Shown one piece after another: positions 1-6,706 of a DNA stretch of 9,207 bases. The DNA is taken from NCBI GenBank assembly GCA_027623585.1, contig JAQBVK010000080.1, positions 1 to 9,207 on the forward strand. Reading direction: 5' to 3'. The position numbers and the translations under genes are program-made. The notes beneath the pieces were generated by a model, which was given only the letters and a program-made list of their open reading frames with translations, did no database searches and was not told where the DNA came from. Position 1 is the stretch's first letter; each line of letters begins with the position of its first letter. This stretch comes from Planctomycetota bacterium. GTDB taxonomy: Bacteria; Planctomycetota; UBA1135.

Positions 1-85
1 TCCGGCGACGCTGAGACCGGCCGCGAGGACCGCGTCCGGGACGGAATGACTTGTTCAGCGCTGCCCTAAGCGGTTCAGGAATCGA

Positions 86-967
86 TCACTCGGGCGGGAA
101 GCGGCGCGCGAGGCGGCCGACCAGCATGCTGGTCAGTGGTCCGCCCAATGCCCAAGCCGGATGGACGTCCGCACGCGCGAGCAAGGCGATCGCGGGCGTC
201 CAAGGCGCGAGCCCGAGCGATCTCCGCACCAGGCCTTGCACCACCCCCGGTGACCATTCCCGCTGCGATCGCAGCCGCCATGCCGGCATCAGAGCCAGAG
301 CCACGAACAGGATCCAGGCTGGCGCCGCCGCAAGAGGGAAAGGTTTCTGGAAGAGTGGCACCGCGGGCGCAAGCGCGGCCATCACCAGCAGGGCGATCCC
401 GTTGCGTGAATCGACGCCCGCTTCCTCGCGGCTGGCGAATCGGGAAAGAAAGAGGAAGTAGAGCGCGTAGCCGCCGGCCGCCGCCAAGCCGACGTGCTCC
501 AGCGCGGCTTCCGCCCCATACTCCGCCACGCCCACGAACAGCAGACTGCCGGCGCGCGCAGTAGCGAGCAGGGCCGGACCGAGCATGGCGCGAAGGCCGC
601 GACCGCCGAAGTCGTAGAGCAGGGCAATGCCGATCAGAAACGCGGTCGCCTCGAGCGCTGCGGGGTAGGCGAACGCGGCCAACCCCAATGCGCCACCGTG
701 GAAGACGGCGAGCGCGATCCACGCGGCGGCGGGGGAGAGGCTCCCATCCGCCAGCGGACGGCGACGGCCTTCGGCGCGGTCTTGGCGCAGGTCGGCGAGA
801 TCGTTCGCGACCATGCCGCCTTGGTGGATCGCGATCAGCAACGCCAGCGGGATCAGTAACTCCACGCGCCATGCGACCCCGGCGAGGAGCGCGCCGGCGG
901 CCCAATCCCAGGCCATCGTCGGCGCCAGGGCGCAGCGGGTCAGCCGCAGCCAGGCGCGCGCGTTCAT
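86..967 (-). CDS. UbiA-family membrane prenyltransferase, 293 aa
   Basis: Polytopic integral-membrane enzyme of the UbiA superfamily, which transfers an isoprenyl chain from its diphosphate to an acceptor. The first Asp-rich motif is clear: NDLADLRQD at residues 55-63 (N55, D56, D59, D63), followed by RRRPLADGSLS (68-78), the usual RPL..G.IS extension. About seven to nine hydrophobic segments cover the rest. The second Asp-rich motif is not recognisable; the region around residues 118-142 reads YDFGGRG...TARAGSLLF, and SRFASREEAG occurs near 175-184. These recall EboC-like UbiA proteins, but from memory only. The start is the ATG at 967, which overlaps the rseP stop as ATGA. No Shine-Dalgarno is visible, so translation is probably coupled to rseP. 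It is last in the dxr-rseP operon. The acceptor substrate is unknown; the family is fairly secure, the subfamily is not. Confidence 0.85.
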   Translation of the reverse strand: MNARAWLRLTRCALAPTMAWDWAAGALLAGVAWRVELLIPLALLIAIHQGGMVANDLADLRQDRAEGRRRPLADGSLSPAAAWIALAVFHGGALGLAAFAYPAALEATAFLIGIALLYDFGGRGLRAMLGPALLATARAGSLLFVGVAEYGAEAALEHVGLAAAGGYALYFLFLSRFASREEAGVDSRNGIALLVMAALAPAVPLFQKPFPLAAAPAWILFVALALMPAWRLRSQREWSPGVVQGLVRRSLGLAPWTPAIALLARADVHPAWALGGPLTSMLVGRLARRFPPE

Positions 968-2745
968 CCGAGCAGGCGGCGCACGTCGAGAGTGGTGACG
1001 AACAGCAGGAGCGCGATCACGATGCCGAAACCAAGCAGGTTGAAGGCGTTGCGCGCGCGCACGCTCACCGGTTTGCGGCGCATGACCTCGATCAGGAGAA
1101 ACAGCATGTGGCCGCCGTCGAGTCCCGGCAGCGGTAACAAGTTGAGAATGCCGAGGTTGATCGAGATCACGCACAGGAACAGCAGCAGCGGCACGATGCC
1201 CTGCGACGCGAAAGAATGCGTGACTTGGCCGATGCTGATGATGCCGCCGAGATTCGACGCGGGCAGTTCGCCGAAGATCATGCGGCGCAGGGTCATCATG
1301 ACCTCCGCGGCGGTCTGCCAAGCCTCGCGCATGCCGATACTCATCGCGCGCAGCGGATTTGCAATGCGAACGATTTCTGAACGCGGCCGCAAACCGAGTC
1401 CGTGGTCGTGGGTGAGCACGGGCTCGGGGCGCGCGCTCACCGCCATGCTGTGTTCTGCGCCATTCGGGAGCACGGTGAGCTTTAGCTCGGGCGGCGCGTC
1501 GTCTGGAGAAACGCTGGCCACGCGCGCAGCGATGGCGGCGCGGAGTTCCTCGAAATCACGGACCGCATCGGTGTCCACGCGCAGGATCGCGTCTCCGTCC
1601 TGGAGGCCGGCAAGCGCGGCGGGGCTGCCTGGCCGGATCGCAAGGCGCATGGTCTCACTGATGCCGAGTTGGAGCAGCGCATTGAGTTCCTCGGGCGCGA
1701 GTTCGGGGCGCGCGGGCAAGTTGATCCGTTTCCCGTCGCGCAGGACTTCGCACTCCGGCAGGTGACCGGCGCGCAACGCAGCGCGCAGGAGGTCGGCCGC
1801 GCGTTGCACGCGCAGGTTGCCGGCGCTGAGCAGCAGGTCGTCCACGCGCAGGTGATCTTCGAGCGCGCCGCGCACGGCGATGACGCGATTTTGGAGTTCG
1901 AAGACGCCGAGTTGCGCAGGGCCCGGCGGCGCACTCTCCGCGGGCACCATCAGATCCTGCTGCACTCCGTCACGCCGGTAGCGGACCACGACGGCTTCCG
2001 GATCCAAGCCCACCTGTTCCAGTGCGGCTCGCGCGGCAGGGGTGTGAGCGACGTCATAGCCATCGACTGCGAGGATCAGGTCGGTCGCGCGCAAGCCCGC
2101 CTTCGCCGCCGCGCCGCCGGGGATCACGGCGACTTCGAAGGCGGGGCCGACGTCCAGGCTCGGAAAATTCAGCGCGGCGTTCCAACGCGGCGTGACTTCG
2201 ATGGCGAAGGGCTCGCCGTTGCGTTCGCCGCGCACCAACACCGACTGATCACGCTCGGCAAGTGCGGCGGCGGTGGCGAGATGCCGAAATCCGTGCACGG
2301 AGCGTCCGTCGACTTCGTGGACGCGATCTTCGGCGCGCAAGCCCGCTTCCCACGCGGCTCCGCCGGGCTCGACGCTGCCGAGCACCGGGGACTCGAAGGG
2401 CACGCCGATGCCGAACAGCACCGGGAGCAGCACCAATGCGAACATGAAGTTCATCAAGATGCCGCCGGCGTAGAACAGTAGGCGTCCGCGTCGCGATGCG
2501 GCCATGAGTTCGCCGGCCCGCGGCGGGCCCTCGAGGTTTTCACCAGCGACCAGCACGTAACCGCCGAGCGGCAGCAGACTCAAGCGGTAATCGGTGCCGC
2601 CGCGTTTGAAGCCGGCGATGCGAGGGCCGAAGCCCAGCGCGAAGACCTCGACGTGGACGCCGGCGCGGCGCGCAGCGAGATAGTGCCCGAGTTCGTGCAC
2701 GAAGAGCACGAGCCCGATGCCGAGCAAGGTGAGGATGAGAGCCAT
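964..2745 (-). CDS. rseP: RseP-type site-2 intramembrane zinc metalloprotease with several PDZ domains, 593 aa
   Basis: Inner-membrane site-2 protease (M50B) that cuts substrates such as anti-sigma factors within the membrane. The zinc motif HELGH is at residues 17-21 in the first membrane segment, followed by GFGP (38-41) and LLPLGGYV (57-64). The C-terminal NLLPLPGLDGGH at 535-546 supplies the third zinc ligand, D543, and a hydrophobic segment at about 566-585 ends the protein. Between them lie two clear PDZ modules, about 117-185 (PGGAAWEAGL) and 200-270 (PGGAAAKAGL), a degenerate one at about 278-345, and a fourth at about 360-440 (PGSPAALAGL). E. coli RseP has two PDZ domains in about 450 residues, so this one is long. 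The ATG at 2745 overlaps the dxr stop as TGATG; an earlier in-frame start would lie inside dxr and before the first membrane helix, so it was not used. No Shine-Dalgarno is seen. Confidence 0.93.
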   Translation of the reverse strand: MALILTLLGIGLVLFVHELGHYLAARRAGVHVEVFALGFGPRIAGFKRGGTDYRLSLLPLGGYVLVAGENLEGPPRAGELMAASRRGRLLFYAGGILMNFMFALVLLPVLFGIGVPFESPVLGSVEPGGAAWEAGLRAEDRVHEVDGRSVHGFRHLATAAALAERDQSVLVRGERNGEPFAIEVTPRWNAALNFPSLDVGPAFEVAVIPGGAAAKAGLRATDLILAVDGYDVAHTPAARAALEQVGLDPEAVVVRYRRDGVQQDLMVPAESAPPGPAQLGVFELQNRVIAVRGALEDHLRVDDLLLSAGNLRVQRAADLLRAALRAGHLPECEVLRDGKRINLPARPELAPEELNALLQLGISETMRLAIRPGSPAALAGLQDGDAILRVDTDAVRDFEELRAAIAARVASVSPDDAPPELKLTVLPNGAEHSMAVSARPEPVLTHDHGLGLRPRSEIVRIANPLRAMSIGMREAWQTAAEVMMTLRRMIFGELPASNLGGIISIGQVTHSFASQGIVPLLLFLCVISINLGILNLLPLPGLDGGHMLFLLIEVMRRKPVSVRARNAFNLLGFGIVIALLLFVTTLDVRRLLG

Positions 2746-3869
2746 CAAGGTGCGCGCAAGGGAGCGAGGCGCTCGGTGACGAAGGCGCGAGCCCACGCGT
2801 CCGCCGCTTCCACGTCGTCGAGGTTACGAAGGATTCGCTGGGTGCTCGCTTCGAGCGCTTCCGCGCAGAGGCGCACGATCGCGAGGAAGGGAATCCGGCC
2901 TTCCAGGAAGGCGGCGACCGCGACTTCGTCGGCGGCGTTCAACACCGCTCCGGCGCAACCGCCTAGCCGCGCGGCTTGGTATCCGAGTGCGAGCGCGGGC
3001 CACCGCTCGAGCTTGGGCTCTTCGAAGTGAAGTTCTCGCCACAAGGCGGGATCGAATCCGCGCAGCGGCGCCGGCGCGCTCTTGGGCCAGTGCAAGGCGC
3101 GATGGATCGGAAAGGCCATGTCCGGTGGTCCGAGCTGCGCGAGGACGCTGCCGTCTTCGAACTCGACCATGCCGTGCGCAATCGATTCACGGTGCAGCAA
3201 CACGCGCACGCGTTCGGGCGGCAGGCTGAACAGCGCCACGGCTTCGAGGATCTCGAAAGCCTTGTTCATCATCGTCGCCGAATCCACCGTGATGCGCGGT
3301 CCCATGTCCCAATTGGGGTGGGCGAGCGCTTGTTCAGGCGTGACGTCCTCGAGCTCGGCGCTGGGCAGATCGCGCAGCGCGCCGCCGCTGGCGGTCAGAA
3401 ACAGAGTGCGTACGGTGGCAAGGTCACGGCCCTCCAAGCACTGTTGTAAGGCAGCGTGCTCCGAATCCACCGGAATGATCGCGCCGCCACTGCGCCGAGC
3501 TGCGGCCATCAGGAGGGGGCCGGCACAGACCAGTGATTCTTTGTTCGCGAGCGCGAGCGTCCGGCCGGCCTCGAGCACCCGAACGCTGTAGGGAAGGCCG
3601 GCGGCGCCGACGGTGGCGTTCAGACAGACCTCATAATCGCCCTTGCCCAGGAAATCCAACAGAGCGGCGCGCTGCTCCGGATCGGAACTGAGGAAGCGGC
3701 GCGCCTGCGGATGGGCGGCGGCGAGGTCTTGCAGGGCCGCCTGCGAGCGATGGGCGCTCAGAGCCGCGATTCGAGGGCGGGGGCCCGTGCTGCGGCTGAG
3801 TAGGTCAAGAGTCTGAACTCCTACCGTGCCGGTCGCACCGAGGAGGACGAGCCGGCGGTCTGCGTCCAT
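2745..3869 (-). CDS. dxr: 1-deoxy-D-xylulose 5-phosphate reductoisomerase (DXR, IspC), 374 aa
   Basis: Cytosolic enzyme that converts 1-deoxy-D-xylulose 5-phosphate to 2-C-methyl-D-erythritol 4-phosphate with NADPH and a divalent metal, the committing step of the MEP isoprenoid pathway. The NADPH-binding GATGTVG is at residues 11-17 and ANKES at 108-112. Metal and substrate residues are in PVDSEH (133-138; D135, E137), TASGG (159-163), HPNWDMG (184-190; H184), and MMNKAFE (200-206; N202, K203, E206). H232 matches the conserved histidine after the usual HPQS motif, which here reads HRES (226-229). AADEVAV lies at 312-318. The length is slightly below the usual 390-400. The gene is first in its operon and diverges from purM across 39 bp. 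The ATG at 3869 has a TATGAT hexamer eight bases upstream and no Shine-Dalgarno, which suggests a leaderless mRNA. Identification is secure. Confidence 0.97.
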   Translation of the reverse strand: MDADRRLVLLGATGTVGVQTLDLLSRSTGPRPRIAALSAHRSQAALQDLAAAHPQARRFLSSDPEQRAALLDFLGKGDYEVCLNATVGAAGLPYSVRVLEAGRTLALANKESLVCAGPLLMAAARRSGGAIIPVDSEHAALQQCLEGRDLATVRTLFLTASGGALRDLPSAELEDVTPEQALAHPNWDMGPRITVDSATMMNKAFEILEAVALFSLPPERVRVLLHRESIAHGMVEFEDGSVLAQLGPPDMAFPIHRALHWPKSAPAPLRGFDPALWRELHFEEPKLERWPALALGYQAARLGGCAGAVLNAADEVAVAAFLEGRIPFLAIVRLCAEALEASTQRILRNLDDVEAADAWARAFVTERLAPLRAP

Positions 3870-3877
3870 GTGCCGAA

Positions 3878-3883
3878 ATCATA
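3878..3883 (-). promoter_or_regulatory. Putative -10 box for dxr operon (TATGAT)
   Basis: TATGAT matches the TATAAT consensus in five of six positions. Eight bases separate it from the dxr ATG, so transcription would begin at or one base before the start codon, giving a leaderless transcript. No good -35 hexamer is seen 16-18 bases upstream, so this is a weak call based on position and on the missing Shine-Dalgarno. Confidence 0.4.
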
Positions 3884-3896
3884 CGCTCCGGCGCCC

Positions 3897-3902
3897 TAGA
3901 AT
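3897..3902 (+). promoter_or_regulatory. Putative -10 box for purM operon (TAGAAT)
   Basis: TAGAAT matches TATAAT in five of six positions and lies six bases before the purM GTG, which would place the transcription start at the G of the start codon. No -35 hexamer resembling TTGACA is visible. Its -35 region would coincide with the start region of dxr, so the two divergent promoters overlap physically. Confidence 0.4.
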
Positions 3903-3908
3903 TCGGGG

Positions 3909-4961
3909 GTGAGCTCCCCGACCAGTACCGGAGGCCTGCGCTACCGCGACGCAGGCGTGGACATCGACGCCGCCGATGAGGCTTTGGAGCGCGCGCGCAG
4001 CGCGATCCGCTCGACTTTCAACGACCGCGTCCTGGCGGACGTCGGCTCCTTTGGCGGCCTGTTTCGCGCCGATGGCCTCGGTCGCGAGCCGATCCTCGTC
4101 GGCACCACTGATGGGGTCGGCACCAAGACTCGCGTGGCGGCTGCAGTCCAACGCTTTGATACGGTCGGCCGCTGTCTCGTGCAGCACTGCGTCAACGACG
4201 CACTGGTGCAAGGCGCGCGTCCCTTGTTCTTTCTCGACTACGTCGGCGTCGGCACGCTGCATCCGGAGCGCGTCGCCGCGCTGATCGGCGGCGTTGCGGC
4301 GGGCTGCAAGGATCACGGCACGGTGTTGCTCGGCGGCGAGACCGCTGAGATGCCGGGCGTCTACAGCGGTGACGATTTCGACTTGGTCGGCACCTTGGTG
4401 GGCGTCGTCGAACGCGAGCACCTGCTCGACGGAACGCGCGTGCGTTCCGGTGATGCATTAATTGGCATTCGCAGCGAAGGCCTGCACACCAACGGCTACT
4501 CGCTCGCGCGACGCATCGTGGAAGAACGCATGGGCATCGCCTGGACCGACCCCTTCCCCGGCGATCCGCTCAACCGTGACGCCGCCGCCGTGATGCTTCA
4601 AAACCACCGCTGCTACCTCCCGGTGGTGGATCCGTGGTTGAAGCGCACCGAACTGCACGCGATGGCGCACATCACCGGCGCCGGCGTTCCCGGGAACCTG
4701 CCGCGTGTGCTCAACGGCATGGGGGCGAGAGTCTCGCGCGCGGCGGTTCCGGCTCAAAACGTCTTCTCGCAACTCGTGAAGGCAGGCGGGGTGGAGCGTG
4801 ACGAAGCCTGGAGCGCCTTCAACATGGGCGTCGGACTGATTCTGGTCGTCGATCCCAACGCCGCCGACGAGATTCAAACCGAGCTCCGCGCGCGGGGTGA
4901 AGAATCTTTCCTCATGGGCAAAGTTGCGGAAGACGTCACCGAGGTCGCTTGGCTGGACTGA
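3909..4961 (+). CDS. purM: Phosphoribosylformylglycinamidine cyclo-ligase (AIR synthetase), 350 aa
   Basis: Cytosolic enzyme that closes the imidazole ring of FGAM with ATP to give AIR in de novo purine synthesis. Family motifs occur in order: YRDAGVDI (12-19), VGTTDGVGTK (64-73), CVND (94-97), GGETAEMPGVYSGDD (142-156), VGVVER (164-169), EGLHTNGYSLARR (190-202), AHITGAGVPGN (253-263) and FNMGVGLILVV (304-314). The length fits the family's 340-350. The motif usually written HITGGG..EN reads ITGAG..GN here, an unusual change near the active site. The start is GTG at 3909: no ATG lies upstream in frame, and YRDAGVDI falls at the normal distance from the N-terminus. There is no Shine-Dalgarno; a -10-like box six bases upstream suggests a leaderless message. 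The stop overlaps the next ATG as TGATG. Identification is secure. Confidence 0.97.
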   Translation: MSSPTSTGGLRYRDAGVDIDAADEALERARSAIRSTFNDRVLADVGSFGGLFRADGLGREPILVGTTDGVGTKTRVAAAVQRFDTVGRCLVQHCVNDALVQGARPLFFLDYVGVGTLHPERVAALIGGVAAGCKDHGTVLLGGETAEMPGVYSGDDFDLVGTLVGVVEREHLLDGTRVRSGDALIGIRSEGLHTNGYSLARRIVEERMGIAWTDPFPGDPLNRDAAAVMLQNHRCYLPVVDPWLKRTELHAMAHITGAGVPGNLPRVLNGMGARVSRAAVPAQNVFSQLVKAGGVERDEAWSAFNMGVGLILVVDPNAADEIQTELRARGEESFLMGKVAEDVTEVAWLD

Positions 4962-5473
4962 TGCTGGCGGCGTGGCTCCCGCTGGCGGCTGCCCTGCTGC
5001 TGCCAGGCCAGGACGCCGCACCGCACCGTGCGCGCGTCGCCACCTTGCTCGGCGCGCCTCGCGCGCAGGACGCCGCTTGGCGTGGAACCCTGTTCCAATC
5101 GGTTTCGCGGCTGGAGCACGAAGCGGTTGACGTCGCGCTGCTTGCGTGGCGCATCCTCGCCGACCACGGCGGGGATTCGGATCGCGCGAATCTGCTGCTC
5201 TACCAGCGCCGCCACGAGTTACCGCTGGAATCACCGCTTCTAGACGAGGGCGTGGATTCGCTGCTCGAGCGCGCGCTGTGCGCCTGGGGTGAATCGCGCC
5301 TTGGCGAAACCCAGGTCGCGCTCGAACGCGCCAGTGGACTGGCACCCGAGGACGATCGGATTCTCAGCAACATGGACTGGTTGCTCCAACGACCTCCTCC
5401 TGCCCTACGGCCCGCTGACGACGCGCGCGCGACCGCCCACGCCGTCCTCGCGGCGCGCGGTGCGATGCCTTAA
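4961..5473 (+). CDS. Small exported or membrane-anchored protein of unknown function, 170 aa
   Basis: I do not recognise this gene. The N-terminus (MLAAWLPLAAALLLPGQDA, residues 1-19) is a hydrophobic signal-like segment with almost no positive charge; there is no lipobox cysteine. The rest is soluble and helix-rich. Residues about 95-143 (LLDEGVDSLLERAL...GETQVALERASGLAPEDDRI...MDWLLQR) have the spacing of a TPR-like helical pair, which hints at a protein-binding role. It ends in an Ala/Arg/Pro-rich tail. The start is the ATG at 4961, which overlaps the purM stop (TGATG); a TTG twelve bases earlier is possible but less likely. No Shine-Dalgarno is obvious, so coupling to purM is probable. 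Twelve bases separate its TAA from the next gene. It is clearly coding from its operon position and hydrophobic start; its function is unknown. Confidence 0.75.
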   Translation: MLAAWLPLAAALLLPGQDAAPHRARVATLLGAPRAQDAAWRGTLFQSVSRLEHEAVDVALLAWRILADHGGDSDRANLLLYQRRHELPLESPLLDEGVDSLLERALCAWGESRLGETQVALERASGLAPEDDRILSNMDWLLQRPPPALRPADDARATAHAVLAARGAMP

Positions 5474-5485
5474 CCTGGATCCCTC

Positions 5486-6700
5486 ATGCTGCGCCTTCCC
5501 GCCCTCCTGTTCTGCGCGCTTCTCGCCGCCGCACCGCTTGCGGCTCAGGAAGCCGGGGGAACCGAGCTCAAGGACGCCGATCACAAGAAGCTCGGCCGCC
5601 CCTTCGGCAAGTGGTTCGAGGATAAGCTTGAGAACAACTTCACCGATTACACCGAGGCGATGGTGGATCTGGTGAAGGAATGCGCAAGTTTTGACAAGAA
5701 ACTCAAAACACGTTCCGTTCTTTCTTTGGTTCGAGACTGGGAGAAGATACTCGACGAAGGACGCGAGTACTCGACCAGCGGCGCGCTGGTCAAGAAGGGG
5801 CGCACCATCACGATCAGTCTGCCCGGCGAGCAGAGTTGCGCGATTCGCCTGCCCGCCGACTACAACCCCAAGAAACAGTCCTACCCTGGGGTGATGATCC
5901 TGGCCGCAGGTAACGCCGAGGACACGCTCGAGGCGCTGCCTGCGGAATTGAAGGAGCAGTTCATCCTGATTGGCGTGGACCTAAGTGGTCTCGATGCAGA
6001 CACGCTATTTGGCGAGGCCGGCTTGACGCGCATGCTTTCGCCGATTGGAAGCGCTTCGCGTGATTACCGCCTGAACCGCAAGCTGCTCTTCCTCGTCGGC
6101 ATGGGAGAGTTCGGCGTCGCCGCAGCGAGCCGCCTGGCTGCGATCTATCCGATGCCCTTCGCGGGCTGCGCGTGGGTGGACGGGGATCCCGCCGTCACGC
6201 TCAACGCGGTCAATCTCAAGCTTCTCGCCGCAGAGAAGAAGACCGACATGACCGAGGCGCTGACCTGGTTCGGACAGTTGCCGGACCGCAACGCCTATCC
6301 CGCCGATTTCGAGGTGGTGCTTACCGAGCCATGGCAGGGCCGTCACTACTGGGTCCAGGCCCTTCGCTTCGACCCGCTCGAGGCGGTGCCGACCGGCAAG
6401 ATCGCGCGCTTCAAGGCGCACGTGGATCGCGCCAGCAACACGATCACGCTCGATTCCGAGTACGTGTATCAATACAAGCTCTACCTCAACGACTTGATCG
6501 TGGATCTGGATCAAGAGATCAAGATCGTGCGTAACGGCGAGGTCTACACCTTCAAGGCGGATCGCAGCGTCGGGACTCTACTAGACAATTTCGCGAGCCT
6601 CCTCGACTCCGGCATGGCGTTTCCGGCATGGCTACAGAGGCTCGACGTGCCGATCCCTGCGCCTACCGACTCGGACACCACCAGCGGTCAACCCCGCTAA
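5486..6700 (+). CDS. Secreted alpha/beta-hydrolase-like protein lacking the nucleophile serine, 404 aa
   Basis: Probably exported: residues 1-20 (MLRLPALLFCALLAAAPLAA) form a signal peptide, with likely cleavage after A20. A charged helical region (about 28-105) is followed by an alpha/beta-hydrolase-like core: a YPGVMILA strand (133-140), a LIGVDLSG strand (161-168), and RKLLFLVGMGEFG...YPMPFAG (198-227), which is the position of the nucleophile elbow. The elbow normally reads GxSxGG; here the serine position is G207, so hydrolase activity is doubtful. Residues about 310-380 (SNTITLD...YLNDLIVDLDQEIKIVRNGEVYTF) form a small beta domain that I associate with planctomycete esterase-like proteins, from memory. 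The start is ATG at 5486, with a weak GGA six bases upstream. It lies between two other envelope genes. Its substrate or ligand is unknown. Confidence 0.85.
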   Translation: MLRLPALLFCALLAAAPLAAQEAGGTELKDADHKKLGRPFGKWFEDKLENNFTDYTEAMVDLVKECASFDKKLKTRSVLSLVRDWEKILDEGREYSTSGALVKKGRTITISLPGEQSCAIRLPADYNPKKQSYPGVMILAAGNAEDTLEALPAELKEQFILIGVDLSGLDADTLFGEAGLTRMLSPIGSASRDYRLNRKLLFLVGMGEFGVAAASRLAAIYPMPFAGCAWVDGDPAVTLNAVNLKLLAAEKKTDMTEALTWFGQLPDRNAYPADFEVVLTEPWQGRHYWVQALRFDPLEAVPTGKIARFKAHVDRASNTITLDSEYVYQYKLYLNDLIVDLDQEIKIVRNGEVYTFKADRSVGTLLDNFASLLDSGMAFPAWLQRLDVPIPAPTDSDTTSGQPR

Positions 6701-6702
6701 GG
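6699..6702 (+). promoter_or_regulatory. Ribosome binding site (AAGG) supporting a TTG start
   Basis: AAGG overlaps the TAA of the preceding gene and sits four bases before the TTG at 6707, the same spacing as the strong site before the gene at 8278. It supports TTG as the real start where no ATG is available. Confidence 0.45.
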
Positions 6703-6706
6703 CTTC

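Noticed and set aside
31..43. Short inverted repeat (CGTCC G GGACG) downstream of the UbiA stop as a terminator
   Set aside because: The loop is one base, the stem cannot fold as drawn, and no T-run follows on the minus strand.
1..69. Stop-terminated frame on the plus strand (22 codons ending TAA) that could be the 3' end of a gene converging on the UbiA gene
   Set aside because: Too short to recognise, and both strands stay open in several frames because of the high GC content. The sequence left of the window would decide it.
968..1321. Upstream extension of the UbiA reading frame by 118 codons
   Set aside because: The extension lies entirely within rseP, is His/Arg-rich and non-membrane in character, and the ATG at 967 forms a standard ATGA overlap.
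1669..2481. Long plus-strand open frame opposite rseP
   Set aside because: It is antisense to a well-identified gene and its His/Arg/Gln-rich composition is typical of a GC-rich shadow frame.
2746..2796. Seventeen-residue N-terminal extension of RseP
   Set aside because: It would overlap dxr and put an Arg-rich stretch before the first membrane helix. The ATG at 2745 gives the usual distance to HELGH.
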